NCBI GenBank assembly: GCA_937992195.1
Contig: CALKKV010000064.1
Location: 1 to 40,433, forward strand
Reading direction: 5' to 3'
DNA length: 40,433 nt
DNA from: an uncultured Gammaproteobacteria bacterium
GTDB taxonomy: Bacteria; Pseudomonadota; Gammaproteobacteria; Arenicellales; Poriferihabitantaceae
Part shown: piece by piece, positions 25,696 to 34,720 of the stretch
Numbering within the stretch: the first letter of the stretch is position 1
Layout: each line of letters opens with the position of its first letter
Translations under genes and position numbers: made by a program
The notes under the pieces: generated by a model
Told to the model about the DNA's origin: nothing
Database searches by the model: none
The model's input: the letters and a program-made list of their open reading frames with translations, nothing else

Positions 25696-26445
25696 ATGTC
25701 AGACACTATTTCGTCTTTTCCGAATATAGTTGATGCCGGCGATTGCGGCATGATGGTCCTGTTTGGTGACCAGCTGTCTGATGCCATTAACAACGCTGCC
25801 CATGCATTTGACCAAGCTCTTCAACAGCAAGGCTGGCGCGGAGTCGAAGAGTTAATCCCGTCCATTCGGGGAGTCCTGGTGCGCTTTGACCCAGTGCGTT
25901 TGTCTCGCCACCAGTTGCGGAGCAACATTGAAGACCTGCTGGCGCAGCGCGACTGGCTCACCGCGCCAGCCAATCCGGAACGTAAATTATGGCGCTTGCC
26001 AGCCCACTATGGAGAAGAGTCCGGACCCGATATTGAATCCGTGGCAGCAACGATGAACTTGTCTGTTGAGGAGGTGGTACGTCAACACAGTTCAACCAGA
26101 ACACGGGTGTTAATGCTTGGGTTTACGCCGGGTTGCGCCTATCTCGGCTCCCTTCCCAAAATATGGGATCTACCGCGACTTGATTACGTCAAAGCGGAGG
26201 TACCGCCCGGGTCGTTATCGGTGGCGGTTTCCCAAACAGTATTGTTTGCCATCAGCGCGCCCACCGGTTGGCAGACCATAGCGAGAACACCTTTTCTGTC
26301 CTTCTCGCGAAACGAAGCGCCCTACTTTCATCTCTCGCCGGGAGATGAGATTGTGTTTGAGCCAATTGATAACAAAGAATTTGAAACATTGTATTGGGAA
26401 TCCTGTCAGGGAAAACGTATTGTTGCCCCGGAGGACGCGGAGTGA
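25696..26445 (+). CDS. pxpB: 5-oxoprolinase subunit B
   Basis: A 249-residue KipI-type protein, part of the PxpABC ATP-dependent 5-oxoprolinase that turns pyroglutamate into glutamate. ATG 25696 is chosen. The frame is open further upstream, but that extension overlaps the cobQ start region and is not family-like. Motifs: DAGDCGMMVLFG near the start, YGEESGPDIESVA, MLGFTPGCAYLGSLP, PRLDYVKAEVPPGSLSVA, PTGWQTIARTP and the final PGDEIVFEP. Its stop is contained in the pxpC start (GTGA). The order B-C-A is a common arrangement. Confidence 0.93.
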   Translation: MSDTISSFPNIVDAGDCGMMVLFGDQLSDAINNAAHAFDQALQQQGWRGVEELIPSIRGVLVRFDPVRLSRHQLRSNIEDLLAQRDWLTAPANPERKLWRLPAHYGEESGPDIESVAATMNLSVEEVVRQHSSTRTRVLMLGFTPGCAYLGSLPKIWDLPRLDYVKAEVPPGSLSVAVSQTVLFAISAPTGWQTIARTPFLSFSRNEAPYFHLSPGDEIVFEPIDNKEFETLYWESCQGKRIVAPEDAE

Positions 26446-27479
26446 ACAGCCAGCTTGAAATCATCTCTGCAGGACCCGCGCTGTCTATTCAAGATTTCGG
26501 ACGCCCGGGATTTTGTCGTTTCGGATTATCAAAAGGTGGCGCTATGGACCTTTATGCAATTGCAGAAGGCAATGCATTACTTGGGAATGTTGATACCGCT
26601 GCGTCGATTGAAATAGCGAGCTTTGGTGGTAAATTTCGCGCTGTAGGGGATGAGTTTATGGTGGCATTAACCGGTGCTCCAATGAGATCCACCGTTGATG
26701 GTGAGGCGATGCCATGGCGAACCAGCTTCTCTTTAAAAAACGGCCAGGTGCTCGATATCGGCAGCGTGCTGGATGATAAAGGTACCTATGGATACCTGCA
26801 TGTTGCCGGCGGCATAGAGGTGGAGCCAGAAATTGGATCCATGGGCACCCATCTGCGCGCCGGAATCGGCGGCATTCAAGGCAAGATCCTTGAAGCCGGC
26901 ACGCTGTTAAATATTGCGCCTGCTAATACCGATAAAACGGTTGTCCAGAACCTACCTCCACCGAACTACCTTGGCACAAACCGTCTCAGGATTTTATGGG
27001 GAGCGCAATCTGAGCGATTTAGCGCCGCTACGAGGGAAAGACTGTTGCATGCATCGTTCAGTATTTCGCATCGACGAGATCGCATGGCGATGCAACTCAC
27101 TCCGCAAGATTCCGACGAACCCTTCGAGAGTCTGCTATCCGGTCTTTCTGATCCGGTGCAGGATGGCGAAATTCAAATAACCGGTGATGGTGTGCCTGCT
27201 ATTGTCGCGCGGGAACATCAACCAACCGGTGGATATCCGCGTATTGCGTCGGTTATCTCAGCAGATCTTGCCGCAGCCGCACAGCTGCCCACCGGCCGTG
27301 TGTTTAAATTCGAGCTAGTCAGTTACACCGAAGCAGTCGATGCATTGATACAATGGCAGAATAGTATTGATCAGCTGACCGGATTATTGCAGCCGATGAT
27401 ACGTTCACCTAATGACATTGATAACTTGCTCGGATATAACTTAATTGATGGCGTGATCTCTGCCTGTGATGACATTTGA
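26442..27479 (+). CDS. pxpC: 5-oxoprolinase subunit C
   Basis: A 345-residue KipA-type biotin-dependent carboxylase-like domain protein, partner of PxpB in pyroglutamate cleavage. GTG 26442 is the likely start: it overlaps the pxpB stop and gives LEIISAGPALSIQDFGRPG directly at the N-terminus, as expected. Later motifs include LSKGGAMDLYAIAEGNALLGN, GYLHVAGGIEVEPEIGSMGTH (in parts), ISHRRDRMAMQL, VARE-QPTGGYPRIASVIS and DLAAAAQLPTGRVFKF. Translational coupling to pxpB is implied. Confidence 0.93.
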   Translation: MNSQLEIISAGPALSIQDFGRPGFCRFGLSKGGAMDLYAIAEGNALLGNVDTAASIEIASFGGKFRAVGDEFMVALTGAPMRSTVDGEAMPWRTSFSLKNGQVLDIGSVLDDKGTYGYLHVAGGIEVEPEIGSMGTHLRAGIGGIQGKILEAGTLLNIAPANTDKTVVQNLPPPNYLGTNRLRILWGAQSERFSAATRERLLHASFSISHRRDRMAMQLTPQDSDEPFESLLSGLSDPVQDGEIQITGDGVPAIVAREHQPTGGYPRIASVISADLAAAAQLPTGRVFKFELVSYTEAVDALIQWQNSIDQLTGLLQPMIRSPNDIDNLLGYNLIDGVISACDDI

Positions 27480-27505
27480 ATTGAGCTCAACATTCTACGA
27501 ACACC

Positions 27506-28267
27506 ATGCAAAAAGTAATTGATCTAAACGCCGACCTTGGCGAGTCCTACGGCGCCTGGAATATGGGTAATGACAGTGCCATGCTTGATATCGTTAGCAG
27601 CGCCAATATCGCCTGCGGTTTTCATGCCGGCGGCCCGGAAGAGATGGTAAAAACCATCCAGATGTGCCAAGAAAAATCCGTTGCTTCAGGCGCGCACCCA
27701 GGATTTGACGACTTGCGAGGCTTCGGTCGGCGTCGCCTTCCCGTGACCGATCCGAAGGCACTGCAGGCTCAGTTGATTTATCAGGTAGGCGCTTTTATGG
27801 GCGTCGCCACCGCCTGTGGGGCCACTGTGTCACACATTAAGATTCACGGCGCGCTTTCCAATATGGCATGTGACGATCAGGCATTGGCTGATCTTTGTGT
27901 CGAAGCCTTCCGACAGGTAGCGCCAGACATTCCGGTACTCGCACAAGCTGCAACCCCTTTGGAAACCGCGGCGAGCAATGGTCCAATCATTCGCGAGGTA
28001 TTTGCCGACCGAGAATACAATGCCGATGGCACTCTGGTATCACGCGGCATCGAGGGCGCGGTGATTCACGATAGCAAACGTGCTGCTGAACGTGTGCTAT
28101 CGATGATCGAAACGCAATCAATTACCAGCGTAGATGGCCAAACATTTAAGGTAAAACCTGAATCAGTATGCGTCCACGGCGACAACCCAAGCGCTGTGAA
28201 AATGGCGGAAGAAATTCGCTTAACCCTGGAAAGCGCCGGAATTTCGGTTACCCATTCAAGCGCGTAA
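27506..28267 (+). CDS. pxpA: 5-oxoprolinase subunit A (LamB/YcsF family)
   Basis: A 253-residue LamB/YcsF protein. The conserved start DLNADLGESYGAWNMGND is followed by ANIACGFHAGG (about residues 33-43), SGAHPGFDD with GFGRRRLP, HIKIHGALSNM, REVFADREYNADGTLVSRG and VCVHGDNPSAV. It is the probable hydrolytic component of PxpABC. It starts at ATG 27506, 26 bases after pxpC. It converges on the MocA-type gene with three bases between stop codons and no evident hairpin. Confidence 0.94.
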   Translation: MQKVIDLNADLGESYGAWNMGNDSAMLDIVSSANIACGFHAGGPEEMVKTIQMCQEKSVASGAHPGFDDLRGFGRRRLPVTDPKALQAQLIYQVGAFMGVATACGATVSHIKIHGALSNMACDDQALADLCVEAFRQVAPDIPVLAQAATPLETAASNGPIIREVFADREYNADGTLVSRGIEGAVIHDSKRAAERVLSMIETQSITSVDGQTFKVKPESVCVHGDNPSAVKMAEEIRLTLESAGISVTHSSA

Positions 28268-28270
28268 TTT

Positions 28271-29251
28271 TTAAAAGCTGACCTTACGACCTGACGTTGA
28301 AGAATCTATCACGCCCTGCAATACCTGCGTCGCATGGGCAATCTGCTGCTGCGAAACCGGGTATGCAACGTCTGACAAAACATCTTTGGCAAAGGCATCA
28401 AGGGCCGCAGTAATCGAAGCAGCACCCGGATAAGTAAATCCTGGAAAAACTTTGCGCTCTGTTTGACCGTCCACTGGACTCACGATCAAGGTATCAAGGT
28501 CTTCCAGCTCAGCCCAACCTTTGGTTCCATGCAAAGTGATTCGCCATCGCATTGCAGTAGAAGTCAAAGTAGTCAATTGACCTCGACCTCCATTGGCAAA
28601 TCTAAGCGCCGCAGTTGTATGGTCGTCAAAAGCGCACGCGGCAGCAATTCTCTCGCTGGAAGCAATCAGCTCGGTAATCGGCCCCATAAGATTGATCAGC
28701 ATATCAACGGCGTGGATTCCGAGGGAAGTCATACCACCCGCTGGGCTTTCTTCAACACTATCTCGCCACTTACCTTGAGAAGCTGACATGTTGGCGTGAA
28801 AGCAGCCATCGATATGCACCAGGTCTCCAAACCAATTTGCTTCAAGCATTTCTTGCATTGCCAAGGTATTCGGCGCGAATCGGCGGTTGTGTCCAATCGC
28901 AACCTTGCACTTGGCTTTTTGCAAAGCAGCCAGCGCCTCTTTGGCTTGATCGTAATCCAGCGTAAAGGGTTTTTCGCAGTAAACATGCTTCCCCGCTTCA
29001 GCAGCGCGCATTAGTTGGTCAAAATGCTGACTATGTGGAGTGGCGACAATCAGTCCGTCGATATCGTCCTCCTCCAGCACATCGTTAAGATGCTCCGTTA
29101 ACTTCAACCGATTGGTCTCGCAATAATCTTTGACTTTTGATGGGGTCCTGGTCACTACCGAGGTCACCTCAAGATGCTCACAAAAACCACTCGCTTCGTG
29201 GAGCAGCTGGCCCCATCGCCCCATTCCTACTAACGCGCACCGTATTTTCAT
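28271..29251 (-). CDS. Gfo/Idh/MocA-family oxidoreductase
   Basis: A 326-residue NAD(P)-dependent dehydrogenase. The Rossmann motif is at the very start (CALVGMGRWGQ), and EKPFTLD carries the family's EKP motif (about residues 93-99). GHNRRFAPNT and a C-terminal Gfo/Idh/MocA_C domain with GGMTSLGIHAVDMLINLMG follow. I start it at ATG 29251 because the 14 residues upstream in the open frame are basic and outside the fold. The substrate, probably a sugar, inositol or related polyol, cannot be told from sequence. No sugar-pathway gene is adjacent. Confidence 0.85.
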   Translation of the reverse strand: MKIRCALVGMGRWGQLLHEASGFCEHLEVTSVVTRTPSKVKDYCETNRLKLTEHLNDVLEEDDIDGLIVATPHSQHFDQLMRAAEAGKHVYCEKPFTLDYDQAKEALAALQKAKCKVAIGHNRRFAPNTLAMQEMLEANWFGDLVHIDGCFHANMSASQGKWRDSVEESPAGGMTSLGIHAVDMLINLMGPITELIASSERIAAACAFDDHTTAALRFANGGRGQLTTLTSTAMRWRITLHGTKGWAELEDLDTLIVSPVDGQTERKVFPGFTYPGAASITAALDAFAKDVLSDVAYPVSQQQIAHATQVLQGVIDSSTSGRKVSF

Positions 29252-29443
29252 TTTTTTTCGTATCTCAATCGTTTTTGAGGCTGATTTACACAAAAACCTG
29301 GCCGTCTGACCTCAAAGTGAATTTCTCATTACAAATTTGTAAGATTTTGGCCGGATGTCGAATAGAGAACTATTTTTGGCGCGTACAAAGAATATCAACC
29401 ACACTCCTCACCAGAATCAGCGCCCCACTCGATTTGAGTTCAG

Positions 29444-29501
29444 TATAATGTAGTTATCTTCCGTAGCGAAGAACAAGAGGTGAACCGATCGTTCTAGATC
29501 G
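29444..29501 (+). promoter_or_regulatory. Possible promoter -10 and hairpin in the proX leader
   Basis: TATAAT lies at 29444-29449, 93 bases before the proX start. There is no recognisable -35 box at 17 bases, so an activator or alternative spacing would be needed. A small inverted repeat CGATC-N6-GATCG follows at 29486-29501. The rest of the 290-base gap back to the MocA-type gene shows nothing I can name. Confidence 0.3.
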
Positions 29502-29541
29502 AGTTTGTCGAATTATTATTACTACTGAAAAAGAGAAACTT

Positions 29542-30555
29542 ATGAAGAAATCAACCTTCAAGAGAGCATCATTCGGCCTGGCTTTATTGCTTGGAACCAA
29601 TGTCGCATTCGCCGAATGTGGTGACATTCAAATCGCCGAGTGGAACTGGGCATCTGGCGAGCTGATGGCCAATGTAGACAAGCTAATCCTCGAGGAGGGA
29701 TATGGCTGTAAAGTTGAGATGGTTCCCGGTGCAACCACAACTACTTTTGCTTCAATGAACGAAAAAGGTCAGCCCGATATTGCTGGCGAACTCTGGATCA
29801 ACGCCGTTCGCGAGCCACTGAATGCTGCATTTGACGCCGGATCTCTGGTTTCCGCAAACGCCGGTCCGATCACCGATTTAGGTGAAGGCTGGTGGATTCC
29901 ACCATCAACAGCTGAGAAACATCCTGAACTAAAAACCGTTCTAGACGTTCTTGAGCGCCCTGATTTATTTCCGGATGCAGAAGACCCTTCTAAAGGTGCT
30001 TTCATAGGCTGTCCTGCTGGCTGGGGTTGCCAACTTTCCAATGCCAATCTTTATCGTGCATTCGATATGGAAGCCAAAGGCTGGAAATTGGTTGATCCGG
30101 GTTCTGCTGCGGGCCTCGATGGTTCGATGACTAAAGCGGTTGAGCGTGGTGAAAACTGGTTCGGTTACTACTGGTCTCCAACCGCAATGATTGGTAAGCA
30201 CAAGATGGTGAAGCTGCCATTTGGCGTACCTTTTGCTGGGGCTGAAAACTGGGACGGCTGTATTGCTAAAGCGGAGCAAGACTGTGCTGATCCTAAGCCT
30301 TCCGCCTGGACCCAGTCTGAAGTACACACTGTCGTAACAGATGACTTCAAAAAGAATGGTGGCCCCGAAGTCATGGACTACCTAGGAAAGCGTGTTTTTC
30401 CAGGCCAGATCATGAACGATATGCTGGTATACATGGGTGACGAGCAAGCTGGCGGCGAAGACGCAGCGATCGAGTTTCTGTTGCAGCATGGCGATCTCTG
30501 GCAGTCTTGGGTGAGTGCAGACGTTGCGAAGAAAGTTCAAGCTTCCTTGAACTAA
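29542..30555 (+). CDS. proX: Periplasmic substrate-binding protein, glycine betaine/proline type
   Basis: A 337-residue OpuAC-family solute-binding protein. The signal peptide is residues 1-24 (basic MKKSTFKR, hydrophobic core, cleavage after AFA). The mature protein begins ECGDIQIAEWNWASGE; the tryptophans and other aromatics seen here and in GENWFGYYWSP are of the kind that form the cation box for quaternary amines. GAFIGCPAGWGCQ and DWxxCIAKAEQDC show paired cysteines that could form disulfides. It is the first gene of proX-proW-proV and is followed by a hairpin terminator that should keep downstream expression lower than that of the binding protein. The exact ligand (betaine, proline betaine or proline) is not decidable. 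Confidence 0.88.
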   Translation: MKKSTFKRASFGLALLLGTNVAFAECGDIQIAEWNWASGELMANVDKLILEEGYGCKVEMVPGATTTTFASMNEKGQPDIAGELWINAVREPLNAAFDAGSLVSANAGPITDLGEGWWIPPSTAEKHPELKTVLDVLERPDLFPDAEDPSKGAFIGCPAGWGCQLSNANLYRAFDMEAKGWKLVDPGSAAGLDGSMTKAVERGENWFGYYWSPTAMIGKHKMVKLPFGVPFAGAENWDGCIAKAEQDCADPKPSAWTQSEVHTVVTDDFKKNGGPEVMDYLGKRVFPGQIMNDMLVYMGDEQAGGEDAAIEFLLQHGDLWQSWVSADVAKKVQASLN

Positions 30556-30585
30556 GAACATAATAATACATGTTTGACTGACGGA

Positions 30586-30617
30586 AGCCCGCCTGCACCA
30601 ATGCAGGCGGGCTTTTT
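30586..30617 (+). terminator. Intra-operon hairpin terminator between proX and proW
   Basis: A perfect 12-base-pair stem, AGCCCGCCTGCA with TGCAGGCGGGCT (30586-30597 and 30602-30613), has a four-base loop and is followed by TTTTT to 30617. It lies 30 bases after proX and 33 before proW, on the same strand as both. Partial termination would give the usual excess of binding protein over permease. Confidence 0.9.
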
Positions 30618-30650
30618 CGTGTTTGAAGTCGAACGGAGGTTTTTTATCTG

Positions 30651-31541
30651 ATGGATTTTTTGACCGAATTCCCCGAAATGGGAAGACAGGATCTACGTGA
30701 TCTTAAGAAAAGTATAGACGCTGGTTTTCGCGAATTCTCCCGAGAGTTTGGCCAAGCATTAGAAACATTCTTTGAGCCTTTGCTCAGATTTCTGGTATGG
30801 CTTGAAACTCTGTTACTTGCCACCCCATGGCCAATCATATTAATTGTTGTCGGCACACTTGCGTGGCTCGGCTCACGTAGCCTGAAAATCGTAATCGGCA
30901 GCGTTCTTTCTTTTGTTGCGATCGGTTACTTCGGTATGTGGGAAGACACCATGTCGACTCTTGCAATTGTCTCGGTAGCGACTCTGGTTTGTTTTGTTCT
31001 GGGCATTCCATTAGGCATTCTAATGGCGCGTTCTGATCGTGCGCAAACAATCGTCACACCTGTTCTTGATATTATGCAAACCATTCCTGCATTTGTTTAT
31101 CTCATCCCAGTTGTAATGCTGTTAGGCATCGGTAAAGTACCCGGTCTAATTGCAGTCTGCATTTACGCAATTCCTCCAATTGTGCGTTTAACCAATCTTG
31201 GAATTCGACTGGTAGAAAAAGAAGCGTTGGAAGCTGCCGACGCTTTTGGCGCCAGCTATAGACAGCGCTTGTTCGGTGTGCAGATACCGCTTGCACTGCC
31301 CAATATATTTGCCGGGGTAAACCAAACAATCATGATGTCATTATCGATGGTCGTGATCGCGTCGATGATTGGTGTCGCTGGGTTGGGTGTTCCGGTACTG
31401 CGCTCCATCTCGAATCAGTATCTAGCCTTAGGTTTGATGAATGGTTTGGCCATCGTTGCTCTCGCCATTATTTTCGATCGTGTTTCACAAAGCTACGGCG
31501 AACGATTGCAGAAGCACCGATCGGGAGGACACCATGACTGA
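30651..31541 (+). CDS. proW: Glycine betaine/proline ABC transporter permease
   Basis: A 296-residue inner-membrane permease of the ProW type. It has an amphipathic N-terminal segment, then membrane helices from LLATPWPIILIVVGTLAWLG onward, with LGIPLGILMARSD, DIMQTIPAFVYLIPVVMLLGIG and the ATPase-contact EAA-type loop EAADAFGASYRQRLFGVQIPLALPNIFAG (in parts). The ribosome site GGAGG lies 11 bases before ATG 30651. The final residues are encoded in an overlap with proV. Confidence 0.92.
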   Translation: MDFLTEFPEMGRQDLRDLKKSIDAGFREFSREFGQALETFFEPLLRFLVWLETLLLATPWPIILIVVGTLAWLGSRSLKIVIGSVLSFVAIGYFGMWEDTMSTLAIVSVATLVCFVLGIPLGILMARSDRAQTIVTPVLDIMQTIPAFVYLIPVVMLLGIGKVPGLIAVCIYAIPPIVRLTNLGIRLVEKEALEAADAFGASYRQRLFGVQIPLALPNIFAGVNQTIMMSLSMVVIASMIGVAGLGVPVLRSISNQYLALGLMNGLAIVALAIIFDRVSQSYGERLQKHRSGGHHD

Positions 31542-32583
31542 GCCAAAGATTCGTATTCAAAATCTTTACAAAATTTTTGGTGCAAAGCCTCAGTCTGTAT
31601 TAAAAGAAGTCGAACAAGGCATGTCCAAACAGGAGCTGCTTGAAAAACATAATCATGTGCTTGGCCTTAAAGACATCAATATCGATATCCCTGCACAGGG
31701 GGTTTCGGTCATTATGGGCTTGTCGGGTTCTGGAAAATCGACCCTGATTCGACATATCAACCGGCTCATCGAACCCACAGCGGGCAAGATGATCGTTGAT
31801 AACGAAGATGTGCTGGCGATGAATAAGCAACAGCTGATGGAATTCAGGCGCCACAAAGCGTCCATGGTTTTTCAAAAGTTCGGGTTGCACGTTCACCGCA
31901 CGGTCTCTGAGAACGCAGCCTACGGTCTTATTATTCAAGGAACACCTGTTAACGAAGCCAAACAGCAAAGTCAGAAATGGGTCGAGCGGGTTGGACTTGC
32001 CGGCTTTGAAGACCATTATCCCTCTCAGCTTTCTGGCGGTATGCAGCAGCGTGTAGGTCTGGCTAGGGCTTTGGCAACCGACGCCGAAATCCTGCTAATG
32101 GATGAAGCGTTCTCTGCGCTCGATCCACTGATTCGTACCGATATGCAAGACGTTATGCTTGGACTGCAGGAGGAACTTCACAAGACCATCGTATTTATCA
32201 CCCATGATTTGGACGAAGCCTTAAGAATTGGCGACACTATTGCAATCCTGCGAGACGGCGCGGTAATTCAACAAGGAGATCCACAAGAGATTATTATGAA
32301 TCCTGCAGATGACTATATTGTCGATTTTATTCAGGATATTAATAGAGGCCGAGTGCTGAAGGTAAAAACCATGATGTCTAGGGGACACTCCGTCACCGGG
32401 CCGAATATACCCGCAACTATGTCCTTGGAAGAAGCACTGCCTTTGGTATCCGCGAGCGATTACAAAGTAGGGAACGTCGTCGATGAATCAAATGATGTTT
32501 TAGGGAGCATTACGTTAGACCAGGTTATAGCCGGTCTTGTTCGACCGGAAGTAACAACGAATCCGGAATCTCGCTATCGTTAA
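31534..32583 (+). CDS. proV: Glycine betaine/proline ABC transporter ATP-binding protein
   Basis: A 349-residue ProV/OpuAA-type ATPase, started at ATG 31534 with a strong GGGAGG site seven bases ahead, overlapping proW by eight bases. The N-terminal IRIQNLYKIFGAKP and LEKHNHVLGLKDINIDIP are typical of this subgroup. Walker A is GLSGSGKST, the signature LSGGMQQR, Walker B LLMDEAFSALDP. A C-terminal CBS-like stretch (MSLEEALPLV, YKVGNVVDESNDVLGSI) follows, the region proposed to sense ionic strength in OpuA-type systems. Only about one CBS repeat is recognisable, so osmosensing is an inference. Confidence 0.93.
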   Translation: MTEPKIRIQNLYKIFGAKPQSVLKEVEQGMSKQELLEKHNHVLGLKDINIDIPAQGVSVIMGLSGSGKSTLIRHINRLIEPTAGKMIVDNEDVLAMNKQQLMEFRRHKASMVFQKFGLHVHRTVSENAAYGLIIQGTPVNEAKQQSQKWVERVGLAGFEDHYPSQLSGGMQQRVGLARALATDAEILLMDEAFSALDPLIRTDMQDVMLGLQEELHKTIVFITHDLDEALRIGDTIAILRDGAVIQQGDPQEIIMNPADDYIVDFIQDINRGRVLKVKTMMSRGHSVTGPNIPATMSLEEALPLVSASDYKVGNVVDESNDVLGSITLDQVIAGLVRPEVTTNPESRYR

Positions 32584-32605
32584 TTTTTTCACTTCTGTCC
32601 CATAA

Positions 32606-32638
32606 AAAAAGCCAGTCTGACAAACAGACTGGCTTTTT
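32606..32638 (+). terminator. Terminator after proV
   Basis: A perfect 14-base-pair stem, AAAAAGCCAGTCTG (32606-32619) with CAGACTGGCTTTTT (32625-32638), has a five-base loop. Its own arms supply the T-tract on both strands, so it could also stop transcription arriving from the right on the minus strand. Confidence 0.92.
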
Positions 32639-32701
32639 AGGTTTTACACTTCTTCCCGTTACGCTATGAAGGATAGTCTTTGAACAAATTACTGACTGAT
32701 C

Positions 32702-33200
32702 ATGATCGGCATTGTAACGCTCAATACCGAGTTCCTTCGCTTAATGGGCGACATTGTCAATGCAAAAAGTTTCCGCAGCGAAGTAATCTATGACTCTGTT
32801 GACCTTGCCAAGGTTTCTAATGTTGGAATTAACAAAAAACCAGACAATAAAATCGTCGCCGGATTTATTAAATCCGTCAGAAACCTAACAGAGCTCACCA
32901 TATCACTTTCCCGATTCAGTTCAATTCTCCAGTAACACCATCTCGGTTACTGGACTCGACCCCTCCGGATACTGGCATCAGTGCATCAGCAAAGATATCA
33001 CCAACATTGATATTGCTCGCGCCGAGGCAGATGGTTTGAGTATGGTTAATCAATGCTTAACGCAAAATCCATAAACATCTGTTTTGCTGTTGGAATGTAC
33101 AAACCTGTCTCCAAGGAAAAAAAAGATTAAACGCGCAAGCGGTTTACCCGTTTTCGACTTGGTTGAAGCATTGGAGTCGATTGTACGATCCAAAGTTTAG
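32702..33200 (+). pseudogene. Decayed aspartate/glutamate racemase-family gene
   Basis: Three blocks in order match this family. From ATG 32702, IGIVTLNTEFLRLMGDIVNA resembles the usual GIITLETRFPRIPGDIGN start, then KSVRNLTE corresponds to the AARRLEA region, ending at TAA 32933-32935. After a frame change, TGLDPSGYW and NIDIARAEADG appear, with an in-frame TAA at 33072-33074. In the same frame, SVLLLECTNLSP and SGLPVFDLVEALESIV follow, matching the catalytic-Cys block and the conserved GLPVFD end, to TAG 33198-33200. The central block with the first catalytic Cys (TTSCG) is missing. The total span, about 500 bases, is shorter than an intact gene (about 700). It cannot make a functional racemase. 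Confidence 0.8.
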
Positions 33201-33208
33201 ATGGCTTC

Positions 33209-34639
33209 TCATACCAGAGAGAGACCCACTGTTTTTGTTTCCAGATACTCTTCCAGCCCCTCAATACCACCTTCTCTCCCTAATCCGCTATCGTTAAGGC
33301 CACCAAATGGCGCAGCAGCAGAGGTGGGATTGATATCATTAATGCCAATAATGCCGAATCGTAGTTTCTCCATTGCCTCGTAGGAACGGGATAAAGATTT
33401 AGTATAAACGTAAGCAGCAAGACCATAGTGCGTATCATTGGCCATCGCAAAAATATCATCCTTATCTGAAAATGGAATAACTGCCGCCACCGGGCCAAAG
33501 GTTTCTTCGCGATAAATCTCCATCTCAGGCGTGACGTTTGACAGCACTGTAGGTGCGAAGAAGCTACCGTTGGTAAACGCTTCTTCGGTAAGACGATGTC
33601 CGCCGCAAACTACCGCCGCCCCTTGAGATATTGCATCTTTTACCTGCGCCTCTACTTTTTCCACCGCGGCTTCGTTAACTAGTGGACCAATACTCACTCC
33701 TTGCTCTAATCCGCTACCCGCTTTGAGTTTTTGTGTGCGCTCACTTAAGGTCTCAATAAACGGCTGATAAATTGACTCGTGCACAAACATTCTATTGGGG
33801 CTAATACATGCCTGACCTGTATTTAAAAACTTCACTAAGCCGGCACCCTTTGCCGCGTGAACTGGATCTGCATCGGGAAAAACAATAAACGGCGCATGCC
33901 CTCCCAGCTCCAATGAAATCCGTTTCATCGTCTGTCCTGCCGCCGACGCCAGATAACGGCCTACCCTGGTGGATCCGGTAAACGTTATTTTGCTCACCCT
34001 TGGATCATTAACAAACACTTCGCCAATTGGCGCGGGATCTTGAGCGGTCACTAAATTAATCACTCCTTTGGGGACTCCAGCATCAGACATTGCCTCAAAC
34101 ATCGCGATTGCACATAGCGGCGTCGCTTCGGCAGGTTTCAGTACCACCGTGCAGCCAGCTGCCAGCGCAGGCGCTATTTTCCTCGTAATCATCGAGACCG
34201 GATAATTCCACGGCGTAATGGCGGCAACAACACCTACAGCGGCTTTAACCGTCATAAAACGCTGGTCCGCCCGCGCCGAGGGTATGGTGCAACCATAATT
34301 TCTTTTTGCTTCTTCAGAAAACCAACCGAGAAAGTCAGCGGCGTAACGCACTTCGTTTAGCGCGGCTTTCAACGGTTTACCCTGCTCACGGCTCATTAAA
34401 TTTGCCATTTCACCTGCACGCTCCATCACCGTGCCTTGCGCATCTTTTAATATCTCTGCACGGCGATAAGCCGTAGTTTGCGACCAGATGGGAAAGGCTT
34501 CGGTAGCTGAAGCAATGGCTTTCTCCGCATCCTGAGCGCCACCATCTACAACCTTTGCAATTCGCTTCCCTGTAGCCGGATCGTATGACCAAAAACTATT
34601 TTCATCCGTGGGAATTATCCACTCACCATTAATAAACAT
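33209..34639 (-). CDS. gabD: NAD(P)-dependent succinate-semialdehyde dehydrogenase-like aldehyde dehydrogenase
   Basis: A 476-residue aldehyde dehydrogenase. Catalytic residues are Asn145 in PWNYP, the general base Glu244 in LELGG and the nucleophile Cys278 in GQACIS. The cofactor-binding TGSTRVGRYLA lies near residue 221, and the C-terminal EETFGPVA and PFGGLNDSGLGREGG are in place. The NTGQACISPNR context and overall length fit the GabD group, so oxidation of succinate semialdehyde or a related omega-semialdehyde is likely. It starts at ATG 34639 and is divergent from a PhyH-type gene. With the PuuB-like oxidase nearby it could finish an amine-degradation route, although no aminotransferase is present here. 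Confidence 0.86.
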   Translation of the reverse strand: MFINGEWIIPTDENSFWSYDPATGKRIAKVVDGGAQDAEKAIASATEAFPIWSQTTAYRRAEILKDAQGTVMERAGEMANLMSREQGKPLKAALNEVRYAADFLGWFSEEAKRNYGCTIPSARADQRFMTVKAAVGVVAAITPWNYPVSMITRKIAPALAAGCTVVLKPAEATPLCAIAMFEAMSDAGVPKGVINLVTAQDPAPIGEVFVNDPRVSKITFTGSTRVGRYLASAAGQTMKRISLELGGHAPFIVFPDADPVHAAKGAGLVKFLNTGQACISPNRMFVHESIYQPFIETLSERTQKLKAGSGLEQGVSIGPLVNEAAVEKVEAQVKDAISQGAAVVCGGHRLTEEAFTNGSFFAPTVLSNVTPEMEIYREETFGPVAAVIPFSDKDDIFAMANDTHYGLAAYVYTKSLSRSYEAMEKLRFGIIGINDINPTSAAAPFGGLNDSGLGREGGIEGLEEYLETKTVGLSLV

Positions 34640-34696
34640 ATATTGAGACTATCGCTGATTCATATAACTGAAATTGGTCGCGGATTATACGCTTGT

Positions 34697-34720
34697 CGCA
34701 AACTAGTAGTTAGTTTCGCG
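34697..34720. promoter_or_regulatory. Operator-like inverted repeat between gabD-like and PhyH genes
   Basis: The arms CGCAAACTA (34697-34705) and TAGTTTCGCG (34711-34720) are inverted copies apart from one extra base. They lie centrally in the 162-base gap between divergent genes, 58 bases from the gabD-like start and 82 from the dioxygenase start. This is a reasonable binding site for a dimeric regulator, but no regulator gene is adjacent. Confidence 0.45.
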
